From: Pseudophaeomoniella oleicola | Lineage: Eukaryota; Ascomycota; Eurotiomycetes; Phaeomoniellales; Phaeomoniellaceae | Assembly (NCBI GenBank): GCA_003868215.1 | Contig: QWDQ01000054.1 | Location: 1 to 64,000, forward strand | Length of the DNA stretch: 64,000 nt | Direction of reading: 5' to 3' | Shown here: piece by piece, positions 42,313 through 53,587 of the stretch | Position numbering within the stretch: position 1 is the first letter of the stretch | Layout: each line of letters starts with the position of its first letter | Position numbers and translations under genes: made by a program | The notes under the pieces: generated by a model | Database searches by the model: none | What the model was told of the DNA's origin: nothing | What the model saw: the letters and a program-made list of their open reading frames with translations, nothing else

Positions 42313-45300
42313 ATGCCGGCTTCTCCACCTCAACGCCGAAGCGGCTTCAAGGTCGCAGTCATTTGCGCCTTGCCGATAGAAGCCGAGAATGTCATATCCG
42401 TACTCGACGAATGCTGGGATGAGGAAAAGACATATGGCCGGGTGCAGGGCGATCCGAATGCATACACAACGGGAAAGATTGGAGAACATAATGTCGTCCT
42501 CGTCCATATGCCATCGATGGGAGGAACCAGCGCATCAGCAGTAGCTGCGAGTCTGCGAGCTTCTTTTACCGGACTGCAGCTTGTTCTCGTAGTCGGAATT
42601 TGCGGCGTTGTACCCACTCATGCTGAAACCCGGGAGGACATCGTCCTTGGCGACGTAGTCATCAGTACCGCCGTCATTCAGTATGACTTCGGCAAGCAAT
42701 ACCCTGACGCATTCCACAAAACGAACGAAATCGAGAACATGTTGAGCAGAGCGAGCCTAGATATCCGCTCGTTGAATGCGAAGCTTCGAGTGCGGCAGAA
42801 TCGCAAAAAGATGTCCGGCCAACTAGCGGTATATCTTCGAGATTTACAGAAAGATAATCTAAACACGAAGTATCCCGGCGCTGGCAAAGACCAACTATAC
42901 CCATCCTCCTATCTTCACCAGCACCGGAGAGCAGAAATTATATGCGACAATTGTGCACCTGGTCAGCAGATCTGCTCGGGGACTTGTGCAGAGGCTGGAT
43001 GTGAAGAAGACAAACTCATCTTTCGCGACCGGCTTCAGCAAGCCAGGCTACAAGACATCGCGGAAGTTATGCCTTCAGTACATTTTGGTCGTTTTGCGTC
43101 GGCAAACACCGTCATGAAATCCGGCATGCATCGAGACCGGCTGGCGAAAGCTGACAAGGTCATTGCTTTTGAGATGGAAGGTGCCGGCGTATGGGATCAA
43201 CTCCCTACTGTCGTGATCAAGGGGGCCTGTGATTATGCTGATAGTCACAAGAATAAGGAATGGCAAGAGTATGCTGCTGCAACAGCTGCTGCTGGTCTGA
43301 AGGCATTTCTCGAGAAATGGATCAGACCAGAGCAAATATCAGAACAAGGTCAGTAGCCTATATGTAATTCTCTACACTGAGATACAATAATATCAATGAA
43401 TCCATACTTATCATCTTCAGAAGGACCATCTGACCCCATATACCTTGTACCCTTTGATTATAAGACTGGATTCGTTGGCCGTAGCGATGAACTTGATCGC
43501 CTCAAAAGAATGATTTCCCAGCCTGGCAATGGTCGAATCGCTGCCCTCCTCGGTCTCGGGGGAATCGGGAAGAGCCGCTTAGCATTGGAGCTTGCCTCTC
43601 AAATCAAGATGGAGCGATCAGTCTTTTGGATTCAGGCTACCGATCAATTGACTTTTAAAAGGGACATACTGGCTATTGGGAAAGCCCTTGGGATTCCTGG
43701 AATAGAAGATGCTCAAGCAGATGTGAAGCGGCTCGTTAAGCAGCGTCTTAGCAGCCCTTCTTTGGGCAAATGGTTACTCATACTTGACAATGCCGACAAC
43801 GAGGTGACATGGGGAAAGGCATCGAAAACGATGGATAACACATTGATCGATTATTCACCGAGAACACCTAATGGTTTCATCCTGGTCACCACCCGTTCAC
43901 CTGACGTCGCCAATTTTCTCGCTGAAGAGGAGACAATCGAGATCGATAAGGTTTCCATGAACCAAGCCTGCGAGATCTTTGAGAAGAAGTTACTAAAATC
44001 TCAGCCGTCTCCTGATCAGAACATGACTTCGACATTGGTTGATAAGCTAGCGTATCTTCCTCTTGCTATTGTGCAGGCCGCGGCGTTCATTAGGGAAAAC
44101 AGAATATCAGTACGGAAGTATCACGACCTCCTGAACACGTCTGAAGAGAGTTTTGTTACACTACTCAGCGAGGATTTTGGAGACGCCTCACGATACCAGA
44201 ACGCCAATAATGCGGTCGCCATAACGTGGCTCATTTCATTTGAGTATATCTACGAGCACCACCGGTTAGCCGCAACTTACCTTTTGTCAATGGCGTGCCT
44301 TCACGAAAAGAATATCCCCCAGTCATTACTCCCAGAAGCTGGCTCAGAGATCGATTATTTGAAGGCTGTTGGGGTCTTGACAGGATACTCCTTCTTAGAG
44401 GAACAGACTAGCACCAGCCCAACTGTCGGAAGACTCTATGATATGCACAGGCTGGTCCATCTTGCTACTCGAAATTGGCTCAAAAGAAAACATTTACTTG
44501 AGAATTGCGTGAAAGAGTGCATCATACAGGTTGAGAAGGCCTTTCCAGAGGGAGACCACGAACACAAAAGCACCTGGACAGTCTATTTGCCCCATGCAGA
44601 ACGCCTTTGCTCAGGGGAATTTGTCAAGGATCTTCCTCAACAGTATGATCTGCTGGAGACGATGGCTCGGTGTATGTTTACGGATGGAAAATATCACGCG
44701 GCCGTACAACTGAATTCAGATGTGGTACAATGGAGAGCACAGCATCTAGGAGACTCGGATATACAGACATTAAAAGCCTGCGACAATCTTGGGCAGGTGC
44801 TTCACTACGCAGGCAGAACATCAGAGGCTAAAACATGGCTTGAAAAGGCAGTCAATGGAAGATCTCATGTGCTAGGCAAAGAGCATCCGGATACCTTAAC
44901 CAGCATGAGTAATCTAGCAGCAGTACTTCAAGCGCAGGGTAAATACACAGAAACTGAACAGATACATCAAAAAGTCTTCGATTTCAGGAAAATAATACGA
45001 GGCCCAACCCATCGAGAAACATTACACAGCATGAATAATCTCGCATTAGTTATGAACCTGCAGGGTAAACACGCAGAAGCGGAGCAGATGCATGAACAAA
45101 ATTTCCACTTAAGTAAAGAAGCGTTAGGAAAAGAGCATCCGGATACCCTAATCAGTATGCATAATCTCGCATTGGTTCTTCGGAGGCAGGGTAAATACGC
45201 TGAAGCCGAACAAATGCATCACGAAGCTTTACAATTACAAGAGAAGGTGCTAGGAAAAGAGCATCCGGACACGTTAATCAGCATGAATAATCTGGCCTTG

Positions 45301-45585
45301 GTTCTTCAGAGTCAGGGTAAACATGCAGAAGCTGAACAAATGCATCGCGAAGCCTTACTGTTAAAGGAGAATGTGTTAGGCAAGAATCATCCGGATATAC
45401 TGGCCAGCATGAATAATCTGGCCATCGTCTTAAAAGCTCAAGGTCGTGATGAAGAAGCCATGAAGTTGATGGCTCGTACTGCCAAGTTACAAGAAAAGGT
45501 GCTCGGTCCTACACATCCTGATACCCTCGAGTCCGCCCAGACGTTGGAAATATGGTCTAGTGATGCAGAGAGAGAGGAAGAGTAA
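42313..45585 (+). CDS. NLR-type receptor: nucleoside-phosphorylase-like domain, NB-ARC, TPR repeats
   Basis: Two exons (42313-43348, 43421-45585) with a 72-nt intron encode 1066 residues. Residues about 12-335 form a PNP_UDP-like domain: KVAVICALPIEAENVISVLD, VVGICGVVP, DIVLGDVVIS, FEMEGAGVW and DYADSHKNKEWQEYAAATAA. A Cys-rich insert (CDNCAPGQQICSGTC) lies inside it. The NB-ARC follows: GRSDELDRL, P-loop LGLGGIGKS near 393, Walker B WLLILDNAD, ILVTTRS, LPLAIVQAA and MHRLVHLA. From about residue 790 there are six full kinesin-light-chain-like TPRs of 42 residues, strongly alike (for example DTLISMNNLALVLQSQGK). Fungal STAND proteins of this design are thought to detect non-self and trigger a response through the N-terminal domain. 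All nucleotide-binding motifs look intact. The intron separates effector and NOD modules exactly. Confidence 0.92.
44755..45560 (+). repeat. 126-nt coding repeats (TPR units) in the NB-ARC receptor
   Basis: Six to seven consecutive units of 126 bases encode 42-residue TPRs. Units 3 to 5 are the most alike, sharing LGKEHPDTLISM, NNLALVL and AEAEQMH. Outer units are more diverged. Confidence 0.8.
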
Positions 45586-46296
45586 TCTGCCATACTAAAA
45601 GAGCAACCTGCCAGACTGAACGGCGATTTTCCAGATTGAAATAGGGCCTTGTCAGACGGAAACACTGAAGCATTGACTGATTGATATCGACCACTGTGCC
45701 GGAGTTCTGGAGTTTGGTTAGGCGGACTATTGCTGTATATGTCTTCTAAGCTTGGCAAGCATCGTATTTGTCTCAGGAAATGAGAGATTATTTCTATACA
45801 AGCGTATATACCGGCGAGGGTACCGTGATGTGGCATAAGCTGATCTGCCTATGTGCCAGCACATATACTCAATATCCTGGACTATGTCAATCTCGTATCA
45901 TCGGTGGCCAATAACCCTCCTGAGCTGTGGAGATATGCGCAGGTTTTGGCTATAATAACCTCCTGGCAACAGCTAGGAGGTTGCTGCTTCCTATGTCTAC
46001 GCAGTGCTAGTTCTAAACCGCTGTCAGAACCTTCACACTACGCTCGCAGCGTCTTTTACTCATCACCCTCTGGTGACGCTTATAAGTTCACCGCAGTCCT
46101 GGATCTATGTCAAGGGATATAGGATTCGAGTTCCAATATGCAGAACAGAGGTTCATAGCATATCAGACAAAGTGGTCACTCTCTCTCTCTACTCGTGGTT
46201 TTGTATCTGGATAAAGCTGCCTTACTTGTCAAGATGGTCTTCTTGAACCTACAATTTATACGCTAGAGGCTAGACACAAGACGCTCAAGCAATGAC
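45586..46296. other. Intergenic, 0.7 kb, no gene seen
   Basis: Region between convergent genes (NB-ARC receptor and the leftward SDR). No repeat or RNA gene is recognised. Both terminators should lie here. Confidence 0.5.
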
Positions 46297-47131
46297 TTAG
46301 CTGGAAGACGTATAATGACTGTCAAACTTCGTGTATCCCACGCCCTTGACGAATGTCTGCAGCCACGGACCTTGCGTCTTTTCCTGCGCAAGCTCCCAGT
46401 AGATCTTCGCATGCTCTTCTCCGTTGACTCGATAGATGGCCGTCCCATCCGCCTTCCGTTCATCGCCATAATAAAACCTATAATCGTTTAGTTTCCACAA
46501 GCCAAGTCAAAGTGGGAAAAAAAGGTAGCTTACTTGAATCCACGGTCTTTATAAGCAGCTGCAGCAGCCCAGATCCTATGAACACCGGCGGACTTTCCCA
46601 TGCCTTGATCGAGAAACGACGGGAGGATAGTGACATTCAGGATATTCCCGGTGTAGATGAATGTCCTGGAAGCAGAAGCAGGAAGCTGTGCAAAACCGGA
46701 GGCAGCTTGTTGGGCGGCGACAAAGGCACTAGTGATGTTGATTGCTACATCTCGATTGAACGCGGCCAGTGGAAGGGCGAACGGGTCCTGAGGTGGAGTG
46801 AGTGTCGAGGCGCTGACTGCGAATCTTTCAGTAGGAGATTCAATTGGGAGGCATTCCATCCTCAGATACCAAGAGCTGACTCACCATTATAAACGACTAC
46901 ACTTGGAGGCATATCAAACACATTCTTAACCCTTTGAAATGCGTTGACAACATCGTCAGATTTGATGAAGTCACTCGTGATGTTCAGTTGACTGTCCCTG
47001 CTATCTGCCTCGTTCATGGATCGTGCAGCGAGGGCAACTTTGTAACCTCTCGAGGCAAAAGTCCGAGCGACTGCTTGGCCGATGTTTGGTCCTGCGCCGA
47101 GGATGAGGATGACTGGGGATGTGCCGGGCAT
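46297..47131 (-). CDS. Atypical short-chain dehydrogenase lacking the catalytic tyrosine
   Basis: Three exons (47131-46885, 46816-46534, 46477-46297) with 68- and 55-nt introns encode 236 residues. The Rossmann start is VILILGAGPNIGQAVARTFA (GxGxxIG). The usual NNAG site is VVVYNVSAS. The strand-5 site reads FIYTGN, and where YxxxK is expected the sequence is QGMGKSAGVHRI: the lysine is kept but the tyrosine is not. The C-terminus (RFYYGDERKADGT... then FYTYTKF-like VGYTKFD) is unusual for classical SDRs. It may bind NAD(P) without classical dehydrogenation, or use another residue. It is divergent from the SDR at 47632, with about 500 bases between them. Confidence 0.75.
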
Positions 47132-47252
47132 GGTTCTGGGTATAGGGAGAGGTCTGAGTGTAGGGGAGGTCAGACTGTAAGAGTAGTCAGAGTGTAGGAA
47201 GAAGTTAGAGCATTCAGGTTCAAGTATCAAGCCCTTCATCTGATATTCATAT

Positions 47253-47270
47253 ATAGATAGATAGATAGAT
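47253..47270. repeat. TAGA microsatellite
   Basis: Four to five copies of TAGA in the divergent region between the two SDR genes. Confidence 0.8.
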
Positions 47271-47631
47271 GTCTGTTACAGCTGCCTCACTTCAACAGAG
47301 GTATCCACACGCTGCATCAACCAAATCGTTTAAAGCGGCGACACGTTTTTGATTTATAATAGATTTCAACAGATTCAATTCGTGTAGATAAGGACTTTGA
47401 TTTCAAAGCAAACAGGGTATTGTGGTATGGCAAATCATGGACATATATACATGCCCTCAAGGTCTCTCATCCTGAACTTATCACGCTGCCTCCTGCATCT
47501 CTTATACCCTTACTACGCTATACCTGATCAGGAAGCTATCCTCACGATTTCCCTCCTCCCTTTATAGCCAGCAGAAGAACTAGCTGTGTGGTCCTTTGCT
47601 TCAATAGCCCTCCTGTGTTAATTTACTGGAT

Positions 47632-48583
47632 ATGTCGGCCGACACACTCTCATTGGCAGGAAAGACTGCTTTGGTCACAGGTTCTGGCAGAGAGACTGGC
47701 ATCGGTGCCGGTATTGCCAGAGCTTTGGCCCGGAACGGCGCGTCCGTAGCAATTCATTATGTGTCAGAGGGCTCCAAGGCGCGGGCTGAGAAGGTAGCGT
47801 CTGACATCAATAAAGAGTTTGGCACCAAAACCACCGTTGTACAAGGAGGGGTGGAAAATTACGATACTGCGAAGAGCATGGTTGAGCAGATTCTGAAAGC
47901 ATTTGGCGTCGATCATATCGATATTCTCAGTATGTCAATAATTCGACGTGATGTTCTTTCCGAGTAGTTGGATAGAACTGATTGGTTTTGTGTTCTAGTC
48001 AACAACGCAGCAGCTGCAAGCCACACATCTCTCTTGGAGGTGAAACAAGAGCAGCTCGAACATGAATTCGCCGTCAACGTCTTCGGCGTGATTTACATGA
48101 CACAAGCTGTTGTTGGCGTAGGTCGAATGCCGAAAGGTGGCCGTATCGTCAACATCGGCTCCACCGCCTCGAAACTTTTGATGCCTCCCCCTGTATACAG
48201 TGCGACAAAAGCTGCAATGGATGCCCTGACAACGCTATGGGCAGGCGAGGTAAGCTCTTTTTCTTGGTGTTCTTCCACTCCCTACGCTCGACAAGTATCT
48301 AACGAAAGGTTGGACCGGACAGCTCGGAAAGAGTCATGGAATTACCGTCAATACACTCGCACCCGGTCCAGTTTTAACAGATATGTCGCAACCGATTCTG
48401 GTGGCCCCTGACGGGTCTCCAACTGCACTTCAGCGTTCGCTGTATCAACAGACGCGAGCTGCGGATCGTCTCGGGTCAGTGGAGGATCTCGCTGATGCAA
48501 CGCTTCTGCTAGTGTCAGAGAAGAGCCGGTGGATCACTGCACAGTTTATCTCAGTCAGCGGCGGGATTACCGGGACCATGTAA
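47632..48583 (+). CDS. Classical short-chain dehydrogenase/reductase
   Basis: Three exons (47632-47929, 47999-48249, 48323-48583) with 69- and 73-nt introns encode 269 residues. Motifs are the cofactor loop ALVTGSGRETGIGAGIA, INNAAAAS at the first exon junction, NIGSTASK (Ser) and VYSATKAAMDAL (Tyr-x3-Lys), APGPVLTDM and a C-terminal SVSGGITGTM. These are the features of a classical, usually tetrameric SDR with the common fungal substitution of a Gly-rich loop RETGIG. Substrate unknown. The third exon starts at the CAG acceptor before LGKSHGITVNTLAPG, the only acceptor that keeps the frame. It lies between the two receptors. Confidence 0.87.
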
Positions 48584-49500
48584 TGTGAAGGGGCCAAGTT
48601 GACGCGTGACCACTTGATCGAATCGATGTAACCATTTCGATAAAGCTCCAAAGATTGCATGCTCTTCTCAGGTATCGTAATTGCCGGTCCACATAGACCT
48701 CTTAGAATGTCTTAGAATGAAAGCCATTCTTTCACTCGCTCAACGCACAGGATATCATTGAATCCATCCGGCCCACTGGTGTAGTTCTTCTCCCTGGGTA
48801 TATCCATAAACACGAATAAGCTTGAGATGATATCAAAATATATTGCTACTCATCTTATTTTTTTTCCCCTTCAGTCAGCAGTGATATCGTTTCATCTGAC
48901 GTATTTCTCCTTGATCTGGTTCGGAACTCCTCGGCATCAATAACCTGGAATGGAGTCTTCTACTGCAAAACGGATGCGGTCCGTTATAAGAGTGGCTTCT
49001 GTAGTTGAGGGTTGATCCTTCGCTTTCCGATTCTCTTCCGATTCCTTTCCGTGATGAGTCGTGATGATGGAGTTGCCGAATGCGGTTGGCTGATTAGTAA
49101 GCGTTCTTGTCGAGTTTGTGTTCAATCATCATCGAATCCTTGATATTACTTGCCTATCGCAACTCAGGAAACAGATTGCCTTGTCGAACAAATTATATGC
49201 CGAAATAGCAGCTATGTATGCTTACGGACGTACGGCACTTTAGCCTGACCAATAGATGAAGGCATATCATGGCATTTCGTATCATCCTTGCCAGCCTGAT
49301 TGTACAACAGGTCCGTCAGGCTGAAAGCGGGGTGAAGATGTACCATCACCTCTGCTGCCTCCTCTCCATGACTTATCCTTTTTCATCTGCAGCGACGTCT
49401 ACACATATACCTTTGACACCAACTTTCGCTTGCCAATCCAAGATCGAGAACTATCGAGAGCTCCTCTACAGTCATAGTCTGGTGCAACAATATCCTGACA
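48584..49500. other. Intergenic, 0.9 kb, no gene seen
   Basis: Downstream region of the SDR and promoter of the NACHT receptor. A T-rich stretch occurs at about 48858. No coding signal is visible. Confidence 0.5.
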
Positions 49501-52500
49501 ATGTCGGCTACAAGTGATCTCACATCAGACGACTATACTGTAGCATGGATTGCGCCATTGGAGGTCGAATTGATAGCCGCAAGATTGATGCTTGATGAGA
49601 GGCACGAGAAACTACCTCAATCCCCGATAGATCACAACATCTACACATTAGGCAGCATCGGTAGCCACAACATCGTGATCGCCAGCTTACCTACGACCGG
49701 CAACACTTCTGCTGCCACGGTAATCACACAACTGCGCAATACTTTCAAGCGCATTCGATTCGGTTTACTGGTCGGCATTGGTGGCGGAGTACCGGTACGA
49801 ACAGACAATGGGTACATCCACCTCGGCGATGTGGTTGTAAGCAAACCCTGCGGAGACCACTCTGGCGCAATCCAGTATGATCATGGTAAAGCCATGGCAC
49901 GCGAGTTTCGTCGCACAGGATATTTGACGCCTCCACCTACGGTCCTTCTCAACGCTGCACAGGAGCTGTCGGCAGAGCAGGCGGAGAGAGACGAGTGTCT
50001 GATATGGCCTCATCTGCAAAACATAAACACCAACATTCGAGGACTCCGGAAGCATAGGTTCCCAGGCCAAGATCAAGATCACTTATTCAGACCCGATTAT
50101 CAACACGTCCAAGCGGGAGTCTCGTGTCAGAGGTGCGGATGTGATTCGACACGAATAATCTCTGATCGAGGGGCGAGCGACAGTGAAGATGAAGGCGAAG
50201 AAGACGATGACCGAAGCTGCAGGATTGTTGTCCATCGTGGCACCATCGCTGCGGGTGAACAGGTCATCAAGGATGGTCAATTGAGGGATCAATTGGCACA
50301 AACCTACGGCGCTCTGTGCTTTGAGATGGAGGCTGCAGGAGTTTTGAATGATTTCCCTTGTCTGGTTATACGCGGGATATCCGACTACGCTGACTCCCAT
50401 AAAAACGACAAATGGCACGGCTATGCAGCGGCGACGGCTGCGGCATATGCGAGGCAATTGTTTTTCCACATGCCGGTTGACATGGTCAAAGAGTGCAAGG
50501 TGGGATTGAAAGGTAGCTAGCACCCGAATTCAGAATTTCAGACACTACTGATTAACTATGCTCTTCTTCTTAGCCGTTGCCGATGAATTAGGGAACATCA
50601 CAAGTGCCCTAACAAAACAGATCGAATATAGCCAAGAGCAACAAAATCACAACCAAAAAGCCAATGATAGGTATCTAAGTGACCGTGAACGTGAATGCCA
50701 TCAAGCTTTCGCACCTTTTCAAAGCTACGAGCAACAAAAGAACATCAATCCAGACCGGCTGGCTGGTACGTGTCAATGGGTTTTGAGTCACCAGAAATAT
50801 ATTACCTGGTACGAGAGTGCCAGTTGTGATCTGCTTTGGATATCCGCCGATCCGGGCTGTGGCAAATCAGTGCTAGCTAGATCACTGGTTGATCATGAAC
50901 TTTGCAGCATAGATAGCCGAGCTGTCTGTTACTTCTTCTTCAAGGACAATGAGGATCAAAATAGCCTGGCAGTCGCTCTCTGCGCCTTACTCCATCAGCT
51001 GTTCGGGCAGCAACATCATCTCATCAAATATGCGCTTGACGCATGGAATGAATATGGTTCAAAATTGAGACAAGAGATCGACCAAATGTGGCGAATTTTG
51101 TTGACGGCGACGGCAGACAGGAATGCATGCTCTGTGGTATGTGTTCTGGATGCACTTGACGAATGTCGCAGTCAAGATCGCGTCGAGCTAGCCGCCAGAT
51201 TATCTGCGTTCTACACGAATACGAAAGAGGATAATAAAACCCAAAGTCAGCTCAAGTTCCTCGTCACTAGTCGCCTCTATAGTGACATACAGTATGAATT
51301 TGGAAGAATCCCCTTGTATCTACCTATCATCCATTTAAAGGGTGACGAAATGAACGATATAATACATCGCGAGATCGATATCGTCGTCCGTGCCAGGGTG
51401 GATGATGTTGTGAAGAGCCTCGATACTGACGACCGAGAGAGGAAAGAAGTAAAGGACAGATTAGAGCAGAGGCTTTTGACTATGAAGCATCGTACATACC
51501 TTTGGCTGTATTTAGCCATCGAAGGTATTCAAGAGGCATACGCAAAGAGTCTCAGACCTAGCGAGCATTCCTTGGATCTTCTGCCAACATCCGTTGAGGA
51601 TGCATATGAGAAGATTCTATCAAAGATCACAGTGTCCGAGCGAGGGCACGCGGAAATGATACTTCGGATCATCCTGGGCGCACGGCGACCACTGACACTC
51701 TCAGAGATGGGGATTGCACTGGGTATTGGTACGAAACCCGATGCGCAAACTATAGTGCAAGGGAGACTTCCGCTAGTCGGCTTGAAAGACAAGATATGCA
51801 AGCTGTGTGGGCTTTTTGTTGTGTTCAACGACTCAAGAATATATCTTCTCCATCAAACAGCAAAAGAATTCCTCGTCGGCACAACAATGAGCAATGATCA
51901 TAGCTGGAAACATTGTCTAGGACCTTATCAGACGGAAGAGACTATGGCACGAGTTTGCGTGCAGTTTCTATCATTGAGCGACCTACAGAACATTAAGGAC
52001 AACGCCGAGACTGAAAGCAATTTCCTAGGATACTCGGCAGAGTATTGGGCAGATCACGTCCGAGATATACTTCCCTGCTCAGACACTAAGCTGCTAAATC
52101 ATTTATATCAACTCTATGATACAAGCAGCCAAAACTTTGCAGTGTGGTCTCCATTATTCCGTGATAAAACATACGTGATATCCCCTGATATGCCACCATT
52201 AATGCCACCATTACACCTAGCTGCCTTCAATGGACATCACACTGTGGTAGAGTGGATACTCATGAATGGCAACATAAACCTTGAAGCAACAGACAGGGCA
52301 AAGAGAACAGCATTAACCTGGGCAGCTGAGCGTGGCCATGAAGCAGCATTATCGATTCTTTTACAGCACGGCGCCGATGTTAATATATCAGGCGGAAGAT
52401 ACGGCACCGCTCTTCGAGCAGCTTCTTTAGGAGGACATGAAGACGTTGTGCAGCTGTTGCTTAATCACGGTGCTGAGGTCAATATGTTAAGCGGAAGATA

Positions 52501-53587
52501 CAGCACCGCTCTTCAAGCAGCTTCTTTGGGAGGACATGAAGACGTTGTGCAGCTGTTGCTTAATTACGGTGCTAAGGTTAATATGTTAAGCGGAAGATAC
52601 GGTACCGCTCTTCAAGCAGCTTCTTTANNNNNNGTGCAGCTGTTGCTTAATTACGGTGCTAAGGTTAATATGTTAAGCGGAAGATACGGTACCGCTCTTC
52701 AAGCAGCTTCTTTAAATGGACATGAAGACGTTGTGCAGCTGTTGCTTAATTACGGTGCTAAGGTTAATATGTTAAGCGGAAGATACGGTACCGCTCTTCA
52801 AGCAGCTTCTTCAGGAGGACATGAAGACGTTGTGCAGCTGTTGCTTAATCACGGTGCTGAGGTCAATGCACAAAGCGACGGAGCATATCGTACCGCTCTT
52901 CAAGCAGCTTCTTCAGAAGGACATGAAGACGTTGTGCAGCTGTTGCTTAATCACGGTGCTGAGATTAATATATCAGGAGGATACGGCACCGCTCTTCGAG
53001 CAGCTTCTTTAAATGGACATCAAGACATAGTACAGCTATTGCTTGATCATAATGCTGATGTTAACGAACGCGGATATTGGAATGATACTCCCCTTATAAC
53101 AGCTGCTGAAAAAGGTCATATTGATATTGTGCAGCTACTGCTTAATCACGGTGCTAAGGTCAATACACAAGCCGGACATTCCGGTACCGCTCTCATAGCA
53201 GCTGCTGAAAAAGGTCATATTGATATTGTGCAGCTACTGCTTACTCACGGTGCTGAGGTCAATACACAAACCAAGGCATATGACGGTACCGCTCTCATAG
53301 CAGCTGCTCGCGAGGGACGGCAATACATCGTACAACTGTTACTTGATCACGGTGCAAATATTAACATTTCAGGCGGGAGGTACGGAAATGCTCTTGCAGC
53401 AGCTATTCACGAAGGACACCAAGCTGTTGTACAGCTATTACTTGATCACGGTGCAAATATTAACGCATTAGATTATTCTAACGATACCGCTCTTACAGTC
53501 GCTACTCGCGAAGGACACCAAGCCATTGTACAACTCTTGCTTGACCACGGCGCTCATCCTACCACCGAAGAGGAATTATACACCTGA
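49501..53587 (+). CDS. NLR-type receptor: nucleoside-phosphorylase-like domain, NACHT, ankyrin repeats
   Basis: Two exons (49501-50512, 50574-53587) with a 61-nt intron encode about 1341 residues, counting two unknown residues from the N gap. Residues 10-330 are a PNP_UDP-like domain: YTVAWIAPLEVELIAARLML, LLVGIGGGVP, IHLGDVVVS, FEMEAAGVLNDFP and RGISDYADSHKNDKWHGYAA. The NACHT region has Walker A SADPGCGKSVLARSL (near 430), Walker B VVCVLDALDEC (near 525), KFLVTSR and a TSVEDAYEKIL winged-helix start. YLLHQTAKEFL closes the NOD. From about residue 880 there are 14 ankyrin repeats of 33 residues, the central ones nearly identical. As in the receptor at 42313, the intron separates effector and NOD modules. 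Non-self recognition is inferred from the family. Confidence 0.92.
52370..53580 (+). repeat. 99-nt coding repeats (ankyrin units) with near-identical core
   Basis: Twelve of the 14 ankyrin units lie here in tandem at 99-base spacing. Units between about 52390 and 52950 are almost identical at the DNA level (GACGTTGTGCAGCTGTTGCT and TACGGTACCGCTCTTCAAGC recur unchanged), while outer units are diverged. A run of Ns interrupts the core. Confidence 0.88.
52628..52633. other. Assembly gap (six Ns) inside the ankyrin array
   Basis: Six Ns replace what in every neighbouring unit is an 18-base stretch (GGAGGACATGAAGACGTT type). The frame happens to be kept, but the length is arbitrary and whole repeats may be missing. 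Confidence 0.95.

Noticed and set aside
52821-53012. A second frame within the ankyrin array repeating HEDVVQ-shadow words.
   Set aside because: It is the out-of-frame translation of the same 99-base repeats, not an independent gene.
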